From: Nitrobacter hamburgensis X14
GTDB taxonomy: Bacteria > Pseudomonadota > Alphaproteobacteria > Rhizobiales > Xanthobacteraceae
Direction of reading: 5' to 3'
Assembly: GCF_000013885.1 (NCBI RefSeq)
Contig: NC_007964.1
Span: 4,140,001-4,204,000, forward strand
Length of the DNA: 64,000 nucleotides
Position 1 is the stretch's first letter, and each line of letters begins with the position of its first letter. A program made the translations under genes and the position numbers. The notes under the pieces are model-generated. The model saw only the letters and a program-made list of their open reading frames with translations. It was not told where the DNA came from and did not search any database. Below, one piece after another: positions 53,840 to 62,574 of this stretch.

Positions 53840-54860
53840 ATGCTTCCGAAGGAGCGGCGAGACAGCGGACAGAATGATTTGTTCAAGTCGCGCCTCGACC
53901 AGATCGTCGACATCAACCACGCGTTGGCGAAGCTGGCGCGCAAGATCGACTGGGGATTTCTCGAGGGCAAATTCGGGGCGGTCTACGCCGATGTTCCCGG
54001 CCGGCCGCCCCTGCCGCGCGGCTGATGGCGGGGTTGGCGATCCTCAAGCACACGTTCAATCTGTCGGACGAGGCGCTGTGCGAACGCTGGGTCGAAAACC
54101 CCTATTATCAATTGTTTTGTGGCGAGGCGTTCTTTCGTCACGACGTTCCCTTCGACCGCTCCTCGATGACGCGCTGGCGTCAGCGCATGGGCGAAGACAA
54201 GATCGTCGCGCTCATTCAGGAGAGCCTGAATGTCGCCACGCGCGTTGGCGCGGCCAAGCCGTCGGACTTCACCAGCATCATCGTCGATACGACGGTGCAG
54301 CCGAAGGCGGTGGCGTTCCCGACCGATGCCAAACTCATGCATCGCGCCCGCGAGAAGCTGGCGCGGTTGGCCAAAAAGCACGGCGTCGTCCTGCGGCAAT
54401 CCTACGAGCGTGTTGGCAAGCACGCGTTGATCGCGCATCAGCGCTACGCTCACGCGAAACAGTTCAGGCGCGCCAACCGGACGCTGAAGACATTGCGCAC
54501 GTATCTCGGCCCGTGATGCGCGACATCAGGCGCAAGATCGCCGGCGATCCGGACAGGCAGGCGGCTTTCGCGCAACTGTTGTCGCTGGCCCACGCGGTGC
54601 GTCATCAACAACAAAGGCAGCGCGGCAAGAAAATCTATTCCCTGCACGCGCCGGAGATCGAATGCATCGCCAAGGGCAAATCGCACAAGCCCTATGAGTT
54701 CGGCGTGAAAGTCTCCATCGCCACGACGCTCAACCATTCCAGGGGCGAGGCGATGGCGCGTGAAGGCCGAACCTGGCTGCGAGCGCGAGATCGCGTGGAT
54801 GTGGTTTGCGCGACTCGCGATGATGCGCGCGCGGTTCGGGCCAGATAAGCCGCCGATCGG
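53840..54860 (+). pseudogene. IS5-family transposase, degenerate (second type)
   Basis: Three frames hold it: FKSRLDQIVDINHALAKLAR, KIDWGFLEGKFGAVYADVPG; then ILKHTFNLSDEALCERWVEN, NPYYQLFCGEAFFRHDVPFD, IIVDTTVQPKAVAFPTDAKL, RYAHAKQFRRANRTLKTLRT; then a TGA at 54514, VMRDIRRKIAGDPDRQAAF and KIYSLHAPEIECIAKGKSHK. The final catalytic Glu region is replaced by unrelated sequence after about 54740. Not functional. Related to IS5 elements whose transposases carry the E-N-P-Y-Y-Q-x-F motif. Confidence 0.7.
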
Positions 54861-55227
54861 CAATCCAGAGGGCAAGAAGGGCCATGGGTGGCGCAATAAC
54901 CGCAAGCTGGCGCGGGACCGCTGAAACGATAAAAACCCGACGCCGAAGCGCCGGGCCAAGTCAGGAAGGAACGGGCCCCTTTAGGGCCTTAGTGCCGCCG
55001 GCCATGGAGAACCGGCGGCTCGGCCGGTCTAACCAGCCCCGCCCCTCATGCAACTAAATTCGGACTCCAAAGGTTAAAAGTCGTCGGTAGGGTACGTTTC
55101 TACACCCACGGCCACGCTCAACTGATTTGGTTAAAAAATCCAATTCCCCTTTGGCTTTTGGCCTGCCATGCCACGCGTCCGCAGATGCTGGAACTGGCAC
55201 TGCCACTTTTAATGCGAAGGATATCTG
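54861..55227. other. No gene; GC hairpins
   Basis: 54862-54924 encodes the short motif NPEGKKGHGWRNNRKLARDR ending in a stop, repeated in variant form near 52296-52342. GCCGCCGGCCATGGAGAACC with GGCGGC forms a hairpin near 54990. The final 150 bp are A/T-richer and should hold the promoter of the kinase gene. Confidence 0.4.
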
Positions 55228-56229
55228 ATGGCCGGTGATGTACCGAGAACACGCGGTTTAGACCTCGAACATCTTCAACGTGCCATTGCGGCAGCAGGGG
55301 TGGCGCTTTGGACCTGGAACGTCGATTCCGATAAACTGACGATGGATGATCGGGCTTTCGACCTATGGGGCGTTCCGAGAAGCACCGAGGTAACTTTCGA
55401 GGATTTGTCCGCCCGCATTCATCCTGCTGATCGCGACAGAGTCAGGGCCGCGTTCTCGGCTACGCGAGCCATTGTTGGCCCATACGAAATCGATTTTCGG
55501 ATCATCGTCGAAAGTGAAATCCGCTGGGTTTCTGCGCGGCGACAAGGCGACGATGCCGATATCCGCGATCGAGTGATATGTGGAATATTCATCGATGTGA
55601 CCGGACGAAAGCAGGCGGAAGAAGGTCATGAACTCCTCGCCGGCGAAATGAGTCACAGGGTCAAAAACCTCTTGGCGATTGCATCGGGTCTGACGTCAAT
55701 CACTTCCCGTTCGACAACTTCGACGGTTGAGATGGCGAAAGAACTCACGCTACGGCTTACAGCGCTGGGACGCGCGCATGATCTTATTCGACCACTTCCT
55801 GGACATGAAGGAAAAGCGGCGCTACTTGGCGACCTGCTCACCGTCTTGCTTGCTCCTTATGATGACCTGGGTGCGTTTAGCGGGCGGATCCGCGTTTCCG
55901 TCCCTCGCATGGGAGTTGGCGAAGCATCCGCGACCACACTCGCGATGGTAGTCCATGAGTTGGCGACCAACTCCTTAAAATACGGCGCCTTGTCGTCGCC
56001 GAAAGGTACCCTCGATGTGTCGTGTGCGCTTCCTGATCCTGAGATTGTCATAACTTGGACGGAACGTGGCGGTCCGCCTGTTTCGGCACCGGAAGGCGAC
56101 GGAGGTTTTGGAAGCAGAATGGTCACGCGCAGCATGTCGGCGCAACTCGGCGGTTCGATAGATCGTCAGTGGCTTAAAGACGGCATCGTCGTAACGATTA
56201 AAATCGATAAAGATCGAATTGCGAAATGA
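55228..56229 (+). CDS. PAS-domain HWE-type histidine kinase
   Basis: 333 residues, no membrane span. A PAS fold occupies residues about 12-130 (LQRAIAAAGVALWTWNVDSD, FEDLSARIHPADRDRVRAAF, CGIFIDVTGRKQAEEGHELL). The HWE kinase follows: AGEMSHRVKNLLAIASGLTS with the phospho-His (about 146), VVHELATNSLKYGALSS as N-box, VITWTERGGPPV for the W-x-E signature and GGFGSRMVTRSMSAQLGGSI as G-box. It is a soluble sensor, light- or redox-type by family, but the cofactor cannot be read here. ATG follows AAGGATATCTG. No response regulator is adjacent. Confidence 0.92.
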   Translation: MAGDVPRTRGLDLEHLQRAIAAAGVALWTWNVDSDKLTMDDRAFDLWGVPRSTEVTFEDLSARIHPADRDRVRAAFSATRAIVGPYEIDFRIIVESEIRWVSARRQGDDADIRDRVICGIFIDVTGRKQAEEGHELLAGEMSHRVKNLLAIASGLTSITSRSTTSTVEMAKELTLRLTALGRAHDLIRPLPGHEGKAALLGDLLTVLLAPYDDLGAFSGRIRVSVPRMGVGEASATTLAMVVHELATNSLKYGALSSPKGTLDVSCALPDPEIVITWTERGGPPVSAPEGDGGFGSRMVTRSMSAQLGGSIDRQWLKDGIVVTIKIDKDRIAK

Positions 56230-56428
56230 ACCGGCCGCAAAAGTTCGTTGAGCATCGTGTGAGCGGGTGAAAAGCCGGGACGGGTGGCATAAGTGACAGA
56301 GCGCGACGTAACCAACGAGGGGCTGTCTCCTTCGTCAAGGAGCATGGTAAGAGGAAGTTGCGGCGCGCACGCTTAGGGTGTATTGGAGGCGGCTCCGCTC
56401 CTAGATTCGGGCAAAGCTGGAGTTCCCA

Positions 56429-56668
56429 ATGAGCATTGTTAAACGACACCTAGCCGAAAGCGAAGTGCGCATGGTTCTCGTTGAGGAAATTTGCATCGAT
56501 ACAGGAGCGCTTGTTTTAGATACCAAAACCGAGGAAGTTTATTTTTCGGCTGACGACGACGCCTATAAAAATGCCTTCGTGGCGGTGTTTCAGGCGTGGG
56601 CGAAAGGCACAATCAAGGGCACGGCGGAACAAGTGTTCGAGGCCACGAAATCTGTCCTTGAGGGCTAG
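56429..56668 (+). CDS. Small hypothetical protein
   Basis: 79 residues: MSIVKRHLAESEVRMVLVEE, ICIDTGALVLDTKTEEVYFS and AFVAVFQAWAKGTIKGTAEQ. A mixed alpha/beta mini-domain. Not recognised. GGAGTTCCC before the ATG is an adequate ribosome site. It lies alone 200 bp after the kinase. Confidence 0.6.
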   Translation: MSIVKRHLAESEVRMVLVEEICIDTGALVLDTKTEEVYFSADDDAYKNAFVAVFQAWAKGTIKGTAEQVFEATKSVLEG

Positions 56669-56946
56669 CTGACGCCCAGAAGCCCTAAAGGCGAGAAACG
56701 CCCAGACGAAGCCATCCGCAACGCCGTCACGATCGCCAAGATCGCTCGCACTACAAGATCACGAACAACCGTAAAGCCCAGTGGGGCGGCCCTTTAGTTA
56801 AAAGAAAACCCGCCGGAGCGGGTTGACGAGCCTAGCGGTCTCACAGAACAACCCCGAGCGGGAGATCGAGTTCGATCGGGGCGAAGGGCACCGGCTTTGA
56901 CGGGGCTGACGCTGCGGGATTTGTTGGGGTGATCCACGGAACGCCG
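56669..56946. other. No gene; terminator-like hairpin
   Basis: AAAACCCGCCGGAGCGGGTT at about 56806-56825 is the third copy of the short terminator-like motif of this region. The rest is remnant-like (IRNAVTIAKIARTTRSRTT at 56718 onward) without a start. Confidence 0.4.
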
Positions 56947-57153
56947 ATGAAAAGCACCGGACAGCCGTTTCGCACCCGCCACGCGGCTAGAAGACTCGCC
57001 GGTAGGCCAGAGGGATTCGAATTGGATCATATTTGCGGTCCCCAGAAAGTCCTGCTTCTCATCATCGCCGCTGGGGTTATTGTCCTGATCGGAGCGTTTC
57101 TCTATTTGCCGACCGTCATGACGGTCGCCCCAGTGAGCGGCCTTTCCCAATAA
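56947..57153 (+). CDS. Small single-span membrane protein
   Basis: 68 residues from ATG 56947: basic N-terminus (MKSTGQPFRTRHAARRLAGR), then one span (VLLLIIAAGVIVLIGAFLYL) and a short outside tail. Function unknown. An ATG six codons upstream is also open. TCCACTCCGGCGGG follows the stop as part of a hairpin. Confidence 0.5.
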   Translation: MKSTGQPFRTRHAARRLAGRPEGFELDHICGPQKVLLLIIAAGVIVLIGAFLYLPTVMTVAPVSGLSQ

Positions 57154-57380
57154 AAATCCCACTCCACTCCGGCGGGTTTTCAATTGCTCGGAACCACTGC
57201 CTTAGGCCCGCTTTTACGGCGGGCTTTTTTGGCTGGAAGCACTAAAACTTCAAATGGGATTCTCCGCGTCCTCGCTCCAAGCTGCTTCCGAACTGGCCCC
57301 CATGCCCTCGGCGGGCCTTTTGGCCTGTTAGCTCTCAGATGCCCGCCCCTATAGCTGATACAATCGGGGCCCGGATTTTT

Positions 57381-57915
57381 TCACTTGTCGCAGAAGTTAA
57401 ACGGAACGGTGCAAATGGGATGGCCTGAAGAGCACCGAGAGACCATCGCGATGTGGCGCTGCTCCGGTGCCGTCTGACTCATGAAGAACTGACGGGCTTG
57501 GCTGTAGTGATCGGCGAAGCTTTCGGCCCGTAACCGCACCTTCCGGCCTTCTTCGACCTCCGCGAAGGAGCGAAAGCCACCTTTCGGACTTTCCCGCGGT
57601 CCTTCGCCGAGCGAGTTCGGCTGGTAGTTAACCCGACCGACCGGGTTGCGCATGGCCATATGGCCGTCCTGCTGAAAATGGTGGAACGGACATTTCGGCG
57701 CATTGATCGGAATGTGAGTGAAATTCGCGCTGCCGAGACGCTTCAACTGAGTGTCGAGATAGGAGAAATTGCGGCCCTGCAAGAGCGGATCATTCGAGAA
57801 GTCGATGCCCGGCGGAACGTTCTGCGTCATGAACGCAACCTGCTCGGTCTCGGCAAAGAAATTCTTGGGCAATGCGGTCGAGAACGAGCCGGCCGACCAG
57901 AATCGGCTTGAGGAG
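57381..57915 (-). pseudogene. Catalase (KatE/clade II type) C-terminal part
   Basis: VGRLVLDR, then after a one-base shift LPKNFFAETEQVAFMTQNVP, PGIDFSNDPLLQGRNFSYLD, TQLKRLGSANFTHIPINAPK with the heme-side motif R-N-F-S-Y-L-D-T-Q (proximal Tyr), and CPFHHFQQDGHMAMRNPVGR. The front of the enzyme lies on the opposite strand at 58190-58855, joining at exactly this point. The usual C-terminal domain of large catalases is also missing; the chain ends after HPICTVPFNFCDK. Confidence 0.75.
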
Positions 57916-58189
57916 CGCTAAGCGAATTGATGATTGAGAACCGGTGGCGCCCAAGCTTTTCGTCGAGTGCGATTTTATCACGTCACCGCTCATCGCTTCA
58001 GGCGTAGAACGAAGTTTGTTCGATGGCGACCGGACAGGGCTCCGTTGCAATGTACTTTCGATCAAATCGAGGCGCAGGCCGGGCCAAAGAAGATTGAGCC
58101 TTCACGCAGCAGCAATCCGCGAGGTTGGCGCATTGGACGAAGTCGCTGTTCCATCAGGGTAGGGGCGCTCGTGATGCGGGGTAGATCCG
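57916..58189. other. Unassigned segment inside the split catalase
   Basis: It does not encode the missing catalase N-terminus on either strand. The plus-strand frame 57944-58162 (MAPKLFVECDFITSPLIASG) has no recognisable family. Confidence 0.35.
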
Positions 58190-58855
58190 CGGCTTTGATG
58201 CGACCACGTCGGTCATCTGCTCAAGAAGCGGCCCCTTCCGGAACCGGAGATCGCTGGCGGGCTCCAAGGGATCCTTTGACCTGGCGCGTGACGTGCGTGG
58301 CTTCGCGGTTAAGCTGTACACCCAGGAGGGCAACTGGGACATTGTCGGCAATAATATGCCTGTCTTCTTCATCCAGGACGCCATTAAATTCCCGGATATG
58401 GTCCATGCCGTGAAGGAAGAGCCGGATCGGGCATTCCCGCAGGCACAGTCGGCGCATGATAACTTCTGGGACTTCATCAGCCTGACGCCAGAATCGATGC
58501 ACATGATCATGTGGATTATGTCGGACCGGGCGATCCCGCGCTCCTTCCGCTTCATGGAGGGATTTGGCGTCCATACCTTCCGTTTTCTCAATGCCAAGGA
58601 CGAGTCGACCTTCGTCAAGTTTCATTGGAAGCCAAAACTCGGATTGCAGTCGGTCGTGTGGAACGAGGCGGTGAAGATTAACGGGGCCGATCCGGATTTC
58701 CACCGGCGCGATCTGTGGCACGCAATCCAGTCCGGCAATTTCCCCGAATGGGAACTGCGGGTGCAATTGTTTGATCAGGCGTTTGCCGACAACTTTGATT
58801 TCGATGTGCTCGACCCGACCAAGATCATCCCGGAAGAATTGCTAACGAGTTGTTC
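58190..58855 (+). pseudogene. Catalase (KatE type) middle part, inverted relative to its C-terminus
   Basis: GSKGSFDLARDVRGFAVKLY, TQEGNWDIVGNNMPVFFIQD, AIKFPDMVHAVKEEP, NFWDFISLTPESMHMIMWIM, GVHTFRFLNAKDESTFVKFH and WKPKLGLQSVVW run to FDVLDPTKIIPEEL, where homology ends. The next expected residues begin at 57915 on the minus strand. The N-terminal 100 residues with the distal His are absent. Downstream the repeat at 58877 follows within 22 bp. Confidence 0.75.
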
Positions 58856-58876
58856 GGCCGCCGGGCTGGAATCCAA

Positions 58877-59000
58877 TGTGTTTCGGCGCGAGGTTTGGAC
58901 GCCGATCGGCGCCAGGGTCACTATTGTCACATCAATAAAATCGAAACTTTAGATTACGGGTGCGACGATTGAGGGGGTCAAAGTTCAATCAGTATTCACA
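58877..59000 (-). repeat. Repeat copy D, inverted partner of 22733-22855
   Basis: Read on the minus strand it begins TGTGAATACTGATTGAACTT and ends CGCGCCGAAACACA, differing from the 22733 copy at only a few positions. The outer tips of the two copies face away from each other, framing 36 kb. Confidence 0.75.
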
Positions 59001-59190
59001 GTCTGGCTGCGTGCACTTCTCGCCCGCGCCCATCCCAACGTCGCCGTCGTCGCATTGGCCGCGAAGATGGCGCGCACCGTCTGGGCGCTGGACTTATCAG
59101 GCCGTGTCGATAACGGCATGAGGAACAAGCCCCCGGCGGATACTGGTCGGACGCGACGAACTGCGAGCGGTGAAAGGAAGATGGCCTGAC
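59001..59190 (+). pseudogene. IS110-family transposase C-terminal remnant
   Basis: VWLRALLARAHPNVAVVALA, AKMARTVWALDLSGRVDNG, and RMRNKPP-like text is the usual end of an IS110 transposase (the helix N-x-x-x-V-A-L-A-N/A-K-x-A-R). It starts directly at the repeat tip at 59000. Confidence 0.6.
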
Positions 59191-59474
59191 AGTCGATCGG
59201 TGTCTCGAAAACCTCCGGCGTAAAATGGCCTTCGAGGCCGGCCCCTTTATGAGGATCGGGATGCGCGGATCTCCATCTTGGCAGCGGCATAAGCGCCGAC
59301 ATGCCGGATACGTTTGTGCAGACTGTTCAAACCATCTCTAATTACGCTTGCAGCGGCGCAGGCCATACGTTTTACTCTTTGACAGTGACGCACTCAGGAT
59401 ACTTTGGTTCAGTTCTCCGTCCGATTGACAAGCAGTTCCGGAACGAACCAGCCGACGGAACATTGACTGAATGA

Positions 59475-59738
59475 ATGGCTCTTCAGTTCCACCGTGTCTT
59501 CGAGAAGATGGAAATATGGAGCGCAAATAGCGACGGCTATTCGTTCACAATCAGCTTCTTCGAAAAGTTTTCCGGTCCCGGATTTCAAGGTAGGCGGGGC
59601 TATGTGGCCTCATGGCGTCCACTTTACCGAGGCCGTGGCGCCATCAAGATCATCGGCTCCCCGTTTAAGTCTTTCGAGGAGGCCGAAGCCGCCTGCGATG
59701 CGATGCTAAAACACCTGATGAACGACCGTGCACGATAA
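59475..59738 (+). CDS. Small hypothetical protein
   Basis: 87 residues: MALQFHRVFEKMEIWSANSD, GYSFTISFFEKFSGPGFQGR, RGAIKIIGSPFKSFEEAEAA and CDAMLKHLMNDRAR. A beta-sheet followed by one helix, as in many one-domain proteins of unknown function. It ends in an intrinsic terminator. ATG at 59475 follows TGAATGA; no strong ribosome site. Confidence 0.6.
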   Translation: MALQFHRVFEKMEIWSANSDGYSFTISFFEKFSGPGFQGRRGYVASWRPLYRGRGAIKIIGSPFKSFEEAEAACDAMLKHLMNDRAR

Positions 59739-59769
59739 AAAAACCCGCCGGGCATGGCGGGAATTTTTG
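59736..59769 (+). terminator. Intrinsic terminator
   Basis: CCCGCC-GGGCAT-GGCGGG stem (59744-59761) followed by AATTTTTGTT, directly after the stop of the small gene. Also usable from the other side, where seven A precede it. Confidence 0.75.
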
Positions 59770-60156
59770 TTAGACCGCTTGAAACTTTTTGGGCTTTTCC
59801 TAATTTTTGGATCCGCGCTATGCGGTCCGAGTGCGCTGCGCACATCGCTATATCTAACCTCGCGGGGACAGCGCAAAAAGGTGAGATAAGCTTGGCCCAC
59901 CTCAGGCATCCTCAAGCTCGACCGACAGCGACTGCGCGGCCCATGGGGCGCACATGACGTGCTCACCCCGTTGCTCAGAACCAAGGAACTGGCAAGCTGA
60001 TCTCCGCCCCCGCACCGATCATGGCCGCCTGATTGGTTACGACCCCTTCAGCGCCACGGCTCGCTCGACCTAACGTCACCCCAGTCCAAAAGGCGACTTC
60101 TTCAACACAATCGGCCAATGCGGAGGCTACCGTTTGCCGCAGCAGATGGTTCGCGG
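59770..60156. other. No supported gene
   Basis: Minus-strand text near 59960-60160 (VASALADCVEEVAFWTGVTL) resembles a phasin-like helix but has no clean frame and may be the tail of a second, decayed phasin. Nothing else seen. Confidence 0.35.
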
Positions 60157-60660
60157 TCATCCTCCCGCCAAAGCTGTGAGCTCCCGGGAAGCGTCGATCG
60201 CCCGGAACGGATATGCAGCAGTCATTTCGTTTGAATACTTCTGGAACGTGTCCATCCGTCTGTTTGTAAATTCGGCAATGACGGCGAAAAATTCGATTGG
60301 CAACCTGATCGTCCCAAGCCTCTGGCCGAATTCAAAAGTCAATTGCAGGTTGGCTTGTGCCATTTCCAGAAGCGTCGCTTGGAAAGCCTGCATGTTTGCC
60401 GTCGCTAAAGAAAAGTCAAACCCTTTCCTTGGATACTTATCTCGCATCATCTGACTGAAGCCATCTTGTAAGGCAGCCACCGGATTCTCCACGATGGGCG
60501 CCTTTTGTTTTGAATCGTCAGGAAGTTTGAGAGGCGATTCAATCGAGCCTGTGGCAACAGAAGGCCGGGGGTTGTTTTTCGGGCTCCTAACAATAGCCTG
60601 CTTGTTCCGTTGGGCCCGCGCGGCTTTTTTAGGGTTTCGGTGTCTGCCGTCAGCGCCCAT
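60157..60660 (-). CDS. Phasin-family protein with IS3-derived start
   Basis: About 167 residues. The C-terminal half is a phasin-type helix (FSLATANMQAFQATLLEMAQ, ANLQLTFEFGQRLGTIRLPI, EFFAVIAEFTNRRMDTFQKY), the kind that coats polyhydroxyalkanoate granules. The N-terminal half is a basic linker (RNPKKAARAQRNKQAIVRSP). The first in-frame ATG (60660) lies inside the left end of the IS3 element, which begins at about 60641, so the original first codons were replaced. It may still be expressed from a new start, or be a 5'-truncated gene. Confidence 0.65.
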   Translation of the reverse strand: MGADGRHRNPKKAARAQRNKQAIVRSPKNNPRPSVATGSIESPLKLPDDSKQKAPIVENPVAALQDGFSQMMRDKYPRKGFDFSLATANMQAFQATLLEMAQANLQLTFEFGQRLGTIRLPIEFFAVIAEFTNRRMDTFQKYSNEMTAAYPFRAIDASRELTALAGG

Positions 60661-60724
60661 GAGACAAATTGAGGGACTTTCCGGAGGGAGGATTTCTGGT
60701 TCATCGTAGCCGCAAGGAGCGCAG

Positions 60725-61114
60725 ATGAAACAGAAATCCGGGCCGGGCAAAGTGCCGGCAGAACGAGTGCTGAAGGACATCCGACGTCAGACCCGCCGGC
60801 AGTACTCGGCGGAAGAGAAGATCCGCATTGTGCTGGAGGGGCTGCGCGGCGAGGAGAACATCTCCGAGCTCTGTCGCCGCGAGGGCATCGCCGCCTCGAT
60901 GTATGCCGCCTCGATGTATTACGGCTGGTCCAAGGAGTTTCTGGAGGCCGGCAAACGCCGGCTGGCGGGCGATACCGCGCGTGCTGCAACGTCCGGCGAG
61001 GTGAAGGATCTTCGTCGCGAGGCTACCGCCCTCAAGGAGGTCGTGGCCGACCTCACCCTGGAGAACCGTTTGCTCAAAAAAAGTTTGAACGGGGATGGGG
61101 AGGACGAGGCATGA
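60725..61114 (+). CDS. IS3 OrfA with a 15-bp internal duplication
   Basis: 129 residues: helix-turn-helix (YSAEEKIRIVLEGLRGEENI, SELCRREGIAASMYAASMYY) and leucine-zipper part (LRREATALKEVVADLTLENR, LLKKSL). GCCGCCTCGATGTAT is repeated back to back at about 60889-60918, adding five residues (MYAAS) in the recognition helix region, where the family normally reads GIAASMYYGWSKEF. This may weaken DNA binding. The stop overlaps orfB. Confidence 0.85.
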   Translation: MKQKSGPGKVPAERVLKDIRRQTRRQYSAEEKIRIVLEGLRGEENISELCRREGIAASMYAASMYYGWSKEFLEAGKRRLAGDTARAATSGEVKDLRREATALKEVVADLTLENRLLKKSLNGDGEDEA

Positions 61115-62091
61115 GGTATCCAGCGTCCGAGAAGGCCGAAATTATCGAGCTGGTCGAACAATCGCATCTACCGGCCAAGCGCACGCTGGACAAGCTCGGT
61201 GTCCCGCGGGCCACGTTTTATAGATGGTACGATCGCTACCGCGCGGGCGGCCTTGAGGCGTTGGCCGATCATCGGTCGAGGCCGGACCGGGTCTGGAATC
61301 GCATCCCCGACGATGTGCGGGGCCAGATCATTGGACTGGCGCTGGAGCTCCCCGAGCTGTCCCCGCGAGAACTGGCGGTGCGCTTTACCGATGAGCGAAA
61401 GTACTTTGTCTCCGAGGCTTCGGTCTATCGGCTGCTGAAGGCGCACGATCTCATCACCAGCCCGGCTTATGTGGTGATCAAGGCGGCGAACGAGTTCAAG
61501 GACAAGACCACCGCCATCAATCAGCTCTGGCAGACCGACTTCACCTATCTCAAGATCACCGGCTGGGGCTGGTACTATTTGTCGACCGTGCTGGACGACT
61601 TCTCGCGCTACATCGTGGCCTGGCGGCTCGGCCCCACCATGTGCGCTTCCGACGTCACGGCGACGCTGGACCAGGCGCTCGCGGCCTCGGGGCTGGACCA
61701 CATCAATGGAAAGCAGCGGCCGCGGCTTCTCAGCGACAACGGATCGAGTTACGTGGCGGACGACCTGGCCAAGTGGCTCGAGAGCAAAGGCATGCAGCAC
61801 GTGCGCGGCGCGCCGTATCATCCCCAGACCCAAGGCAAGATCGAGCGCTGGCATCAGACCTTGAAGAACCGCATCCTGCTCGAGAACTATTACCTGCCTG
61901 GCGATCTCGAGCGGCAGGTCGGCGCCTTCGTCGAGCACTACAATCACGACCGCTATCATGAAAGCATCGACAATCTGACCCCGGCTGACGTCTACTTCGG
62001 CAGGTCCGAGACCATCCTCGCAGAACGTCAGCGCATCAAACGCGATACCATCGCAAACCGTCGCTTGCAGCATCGACTGCAGGCCGCTTAA
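61111..62091 (+). CDS. IS3 OrfB transposase (DDE)
   Basis: 326 residues. An N-terminal helix-turn-helix (HLPAKRTLDKLGVPRATFYR) leads into an rve-type domain: LWQTDFTYLKITGWGWYYLS with the first Asp, LLSDNGSSYVADDLAKWLES with the second, and HPQTQGKIERWHQTLKNRIL with the Glu. Full length and intact. It starts at ATG 61111, overlapping the orfA stop by 4 bp. Confidence 0.93.
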   Translation: MRYPASEKAEIIELVEQSHLPAKRTLDKLGVPRATFYRWYDRYRAGGLEALADHRSRPDRVWNRIPDDVRGQIIGLALELPELSPRELAVRFTDERKYFVSEASVYRLLKAHDLITSPAYVVIKAANEFKDKTTAINQLWQTDFTYLKITGWGWYYLSTVLDDFSRYIVAWRLGPTMCASDVTATLDQALAASGLDHINGKQRPRLLSDNGSSYVADDLAKWLESKGMQHVRGAPYHPQTQGKIERWHQTLKNRILLENYYLPGDLERQVGAFVEHYNHDRYHESIDNLTPADVYFGRSETILAERQRIKRDTIANRRLQHRLQAA

Positions 62092-62164
62092 ACTCTAACC
62101 CTGATGAGCCAGAGCCGCCCTTCTCAAAATCCCTGATCAGTCTCAAATCATCTGACGACGGACA

Positions 62165-62574
62165 ATGGGAAAGAATCGAGGGTGCCGCAAGCTTCTGATA
62201 AGTCTTGCGAAGTCGCTTTCAGCCGGATTCGCTGCTCGCCGCTCAACTTCATTCATTCGCCCTCCCGCGCAGCGTCTCGATCTACGCCGTAACGGGCAGT
62301 GATCAGCGGCAGCCCATAATGCCGATGTTGCCACATGAATGAGCGTCTGAAGTTAGACGGAGCGGGAACGGTTCGGGATGAGCGATTATGGGTCTTTGCA
62401 GCCCCGGGGCAATGATAAACGAGCGTCCGCTTATCGTGCTTGGCAGCCCGTTAGCTGCCAGTCGTGCATTGTGTATGCGCCATCGACGTTGGGGAGATTG
62501 TTCATCGCGAGCACGGGCGTGCGGAGGTCGTTGATATCGGTCATCGCGTTCTTCGTTTTCGTAGCTTGTGTGCT
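62165..62574. other. No supported gene
   Basis: It lies between the IS3 end and the minus-strand HEPN-like gene. Short frames lack ribosome sites. A membrane-like stretch (SVIAFFVFVACVLYSCGA, 62540 onward) overlaps the gene end and is probably accidental. Confidence 0.4.

Larger units (their letters stand above)
60641..62164 (+). mobile_element. IS3-family element (orfA, orfB)
   Basis: About 1.52 kb. The left end TGTCTGCCGTCAGCGCCCAT pairs with the right end, which in reverse complement is TGTCCGTCGTCAGATGATTT; both continue to TGAGAC. The inner part also shows a related stretch (TTTCTGGTTCATC and GATGAGCCAGAG). No matching target duplication was found (TCGG left, ATGG right). Remnants of the same family lie at 15811, 39541 and 51841. 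Confidence 0.75.

Noticed and set aside
22733..59000. The 36 kb as one intact integrative element
   Set aside because: No integrase, no attachment-site duplication or tRNA, and the flanking IS110 pieces have opposite orientation, so a simple insertion is not supported.
61168..62073. 301-codon minus-strand frame opposite IS3 orfB
   Set aside because: Mirror of the intact transposase.
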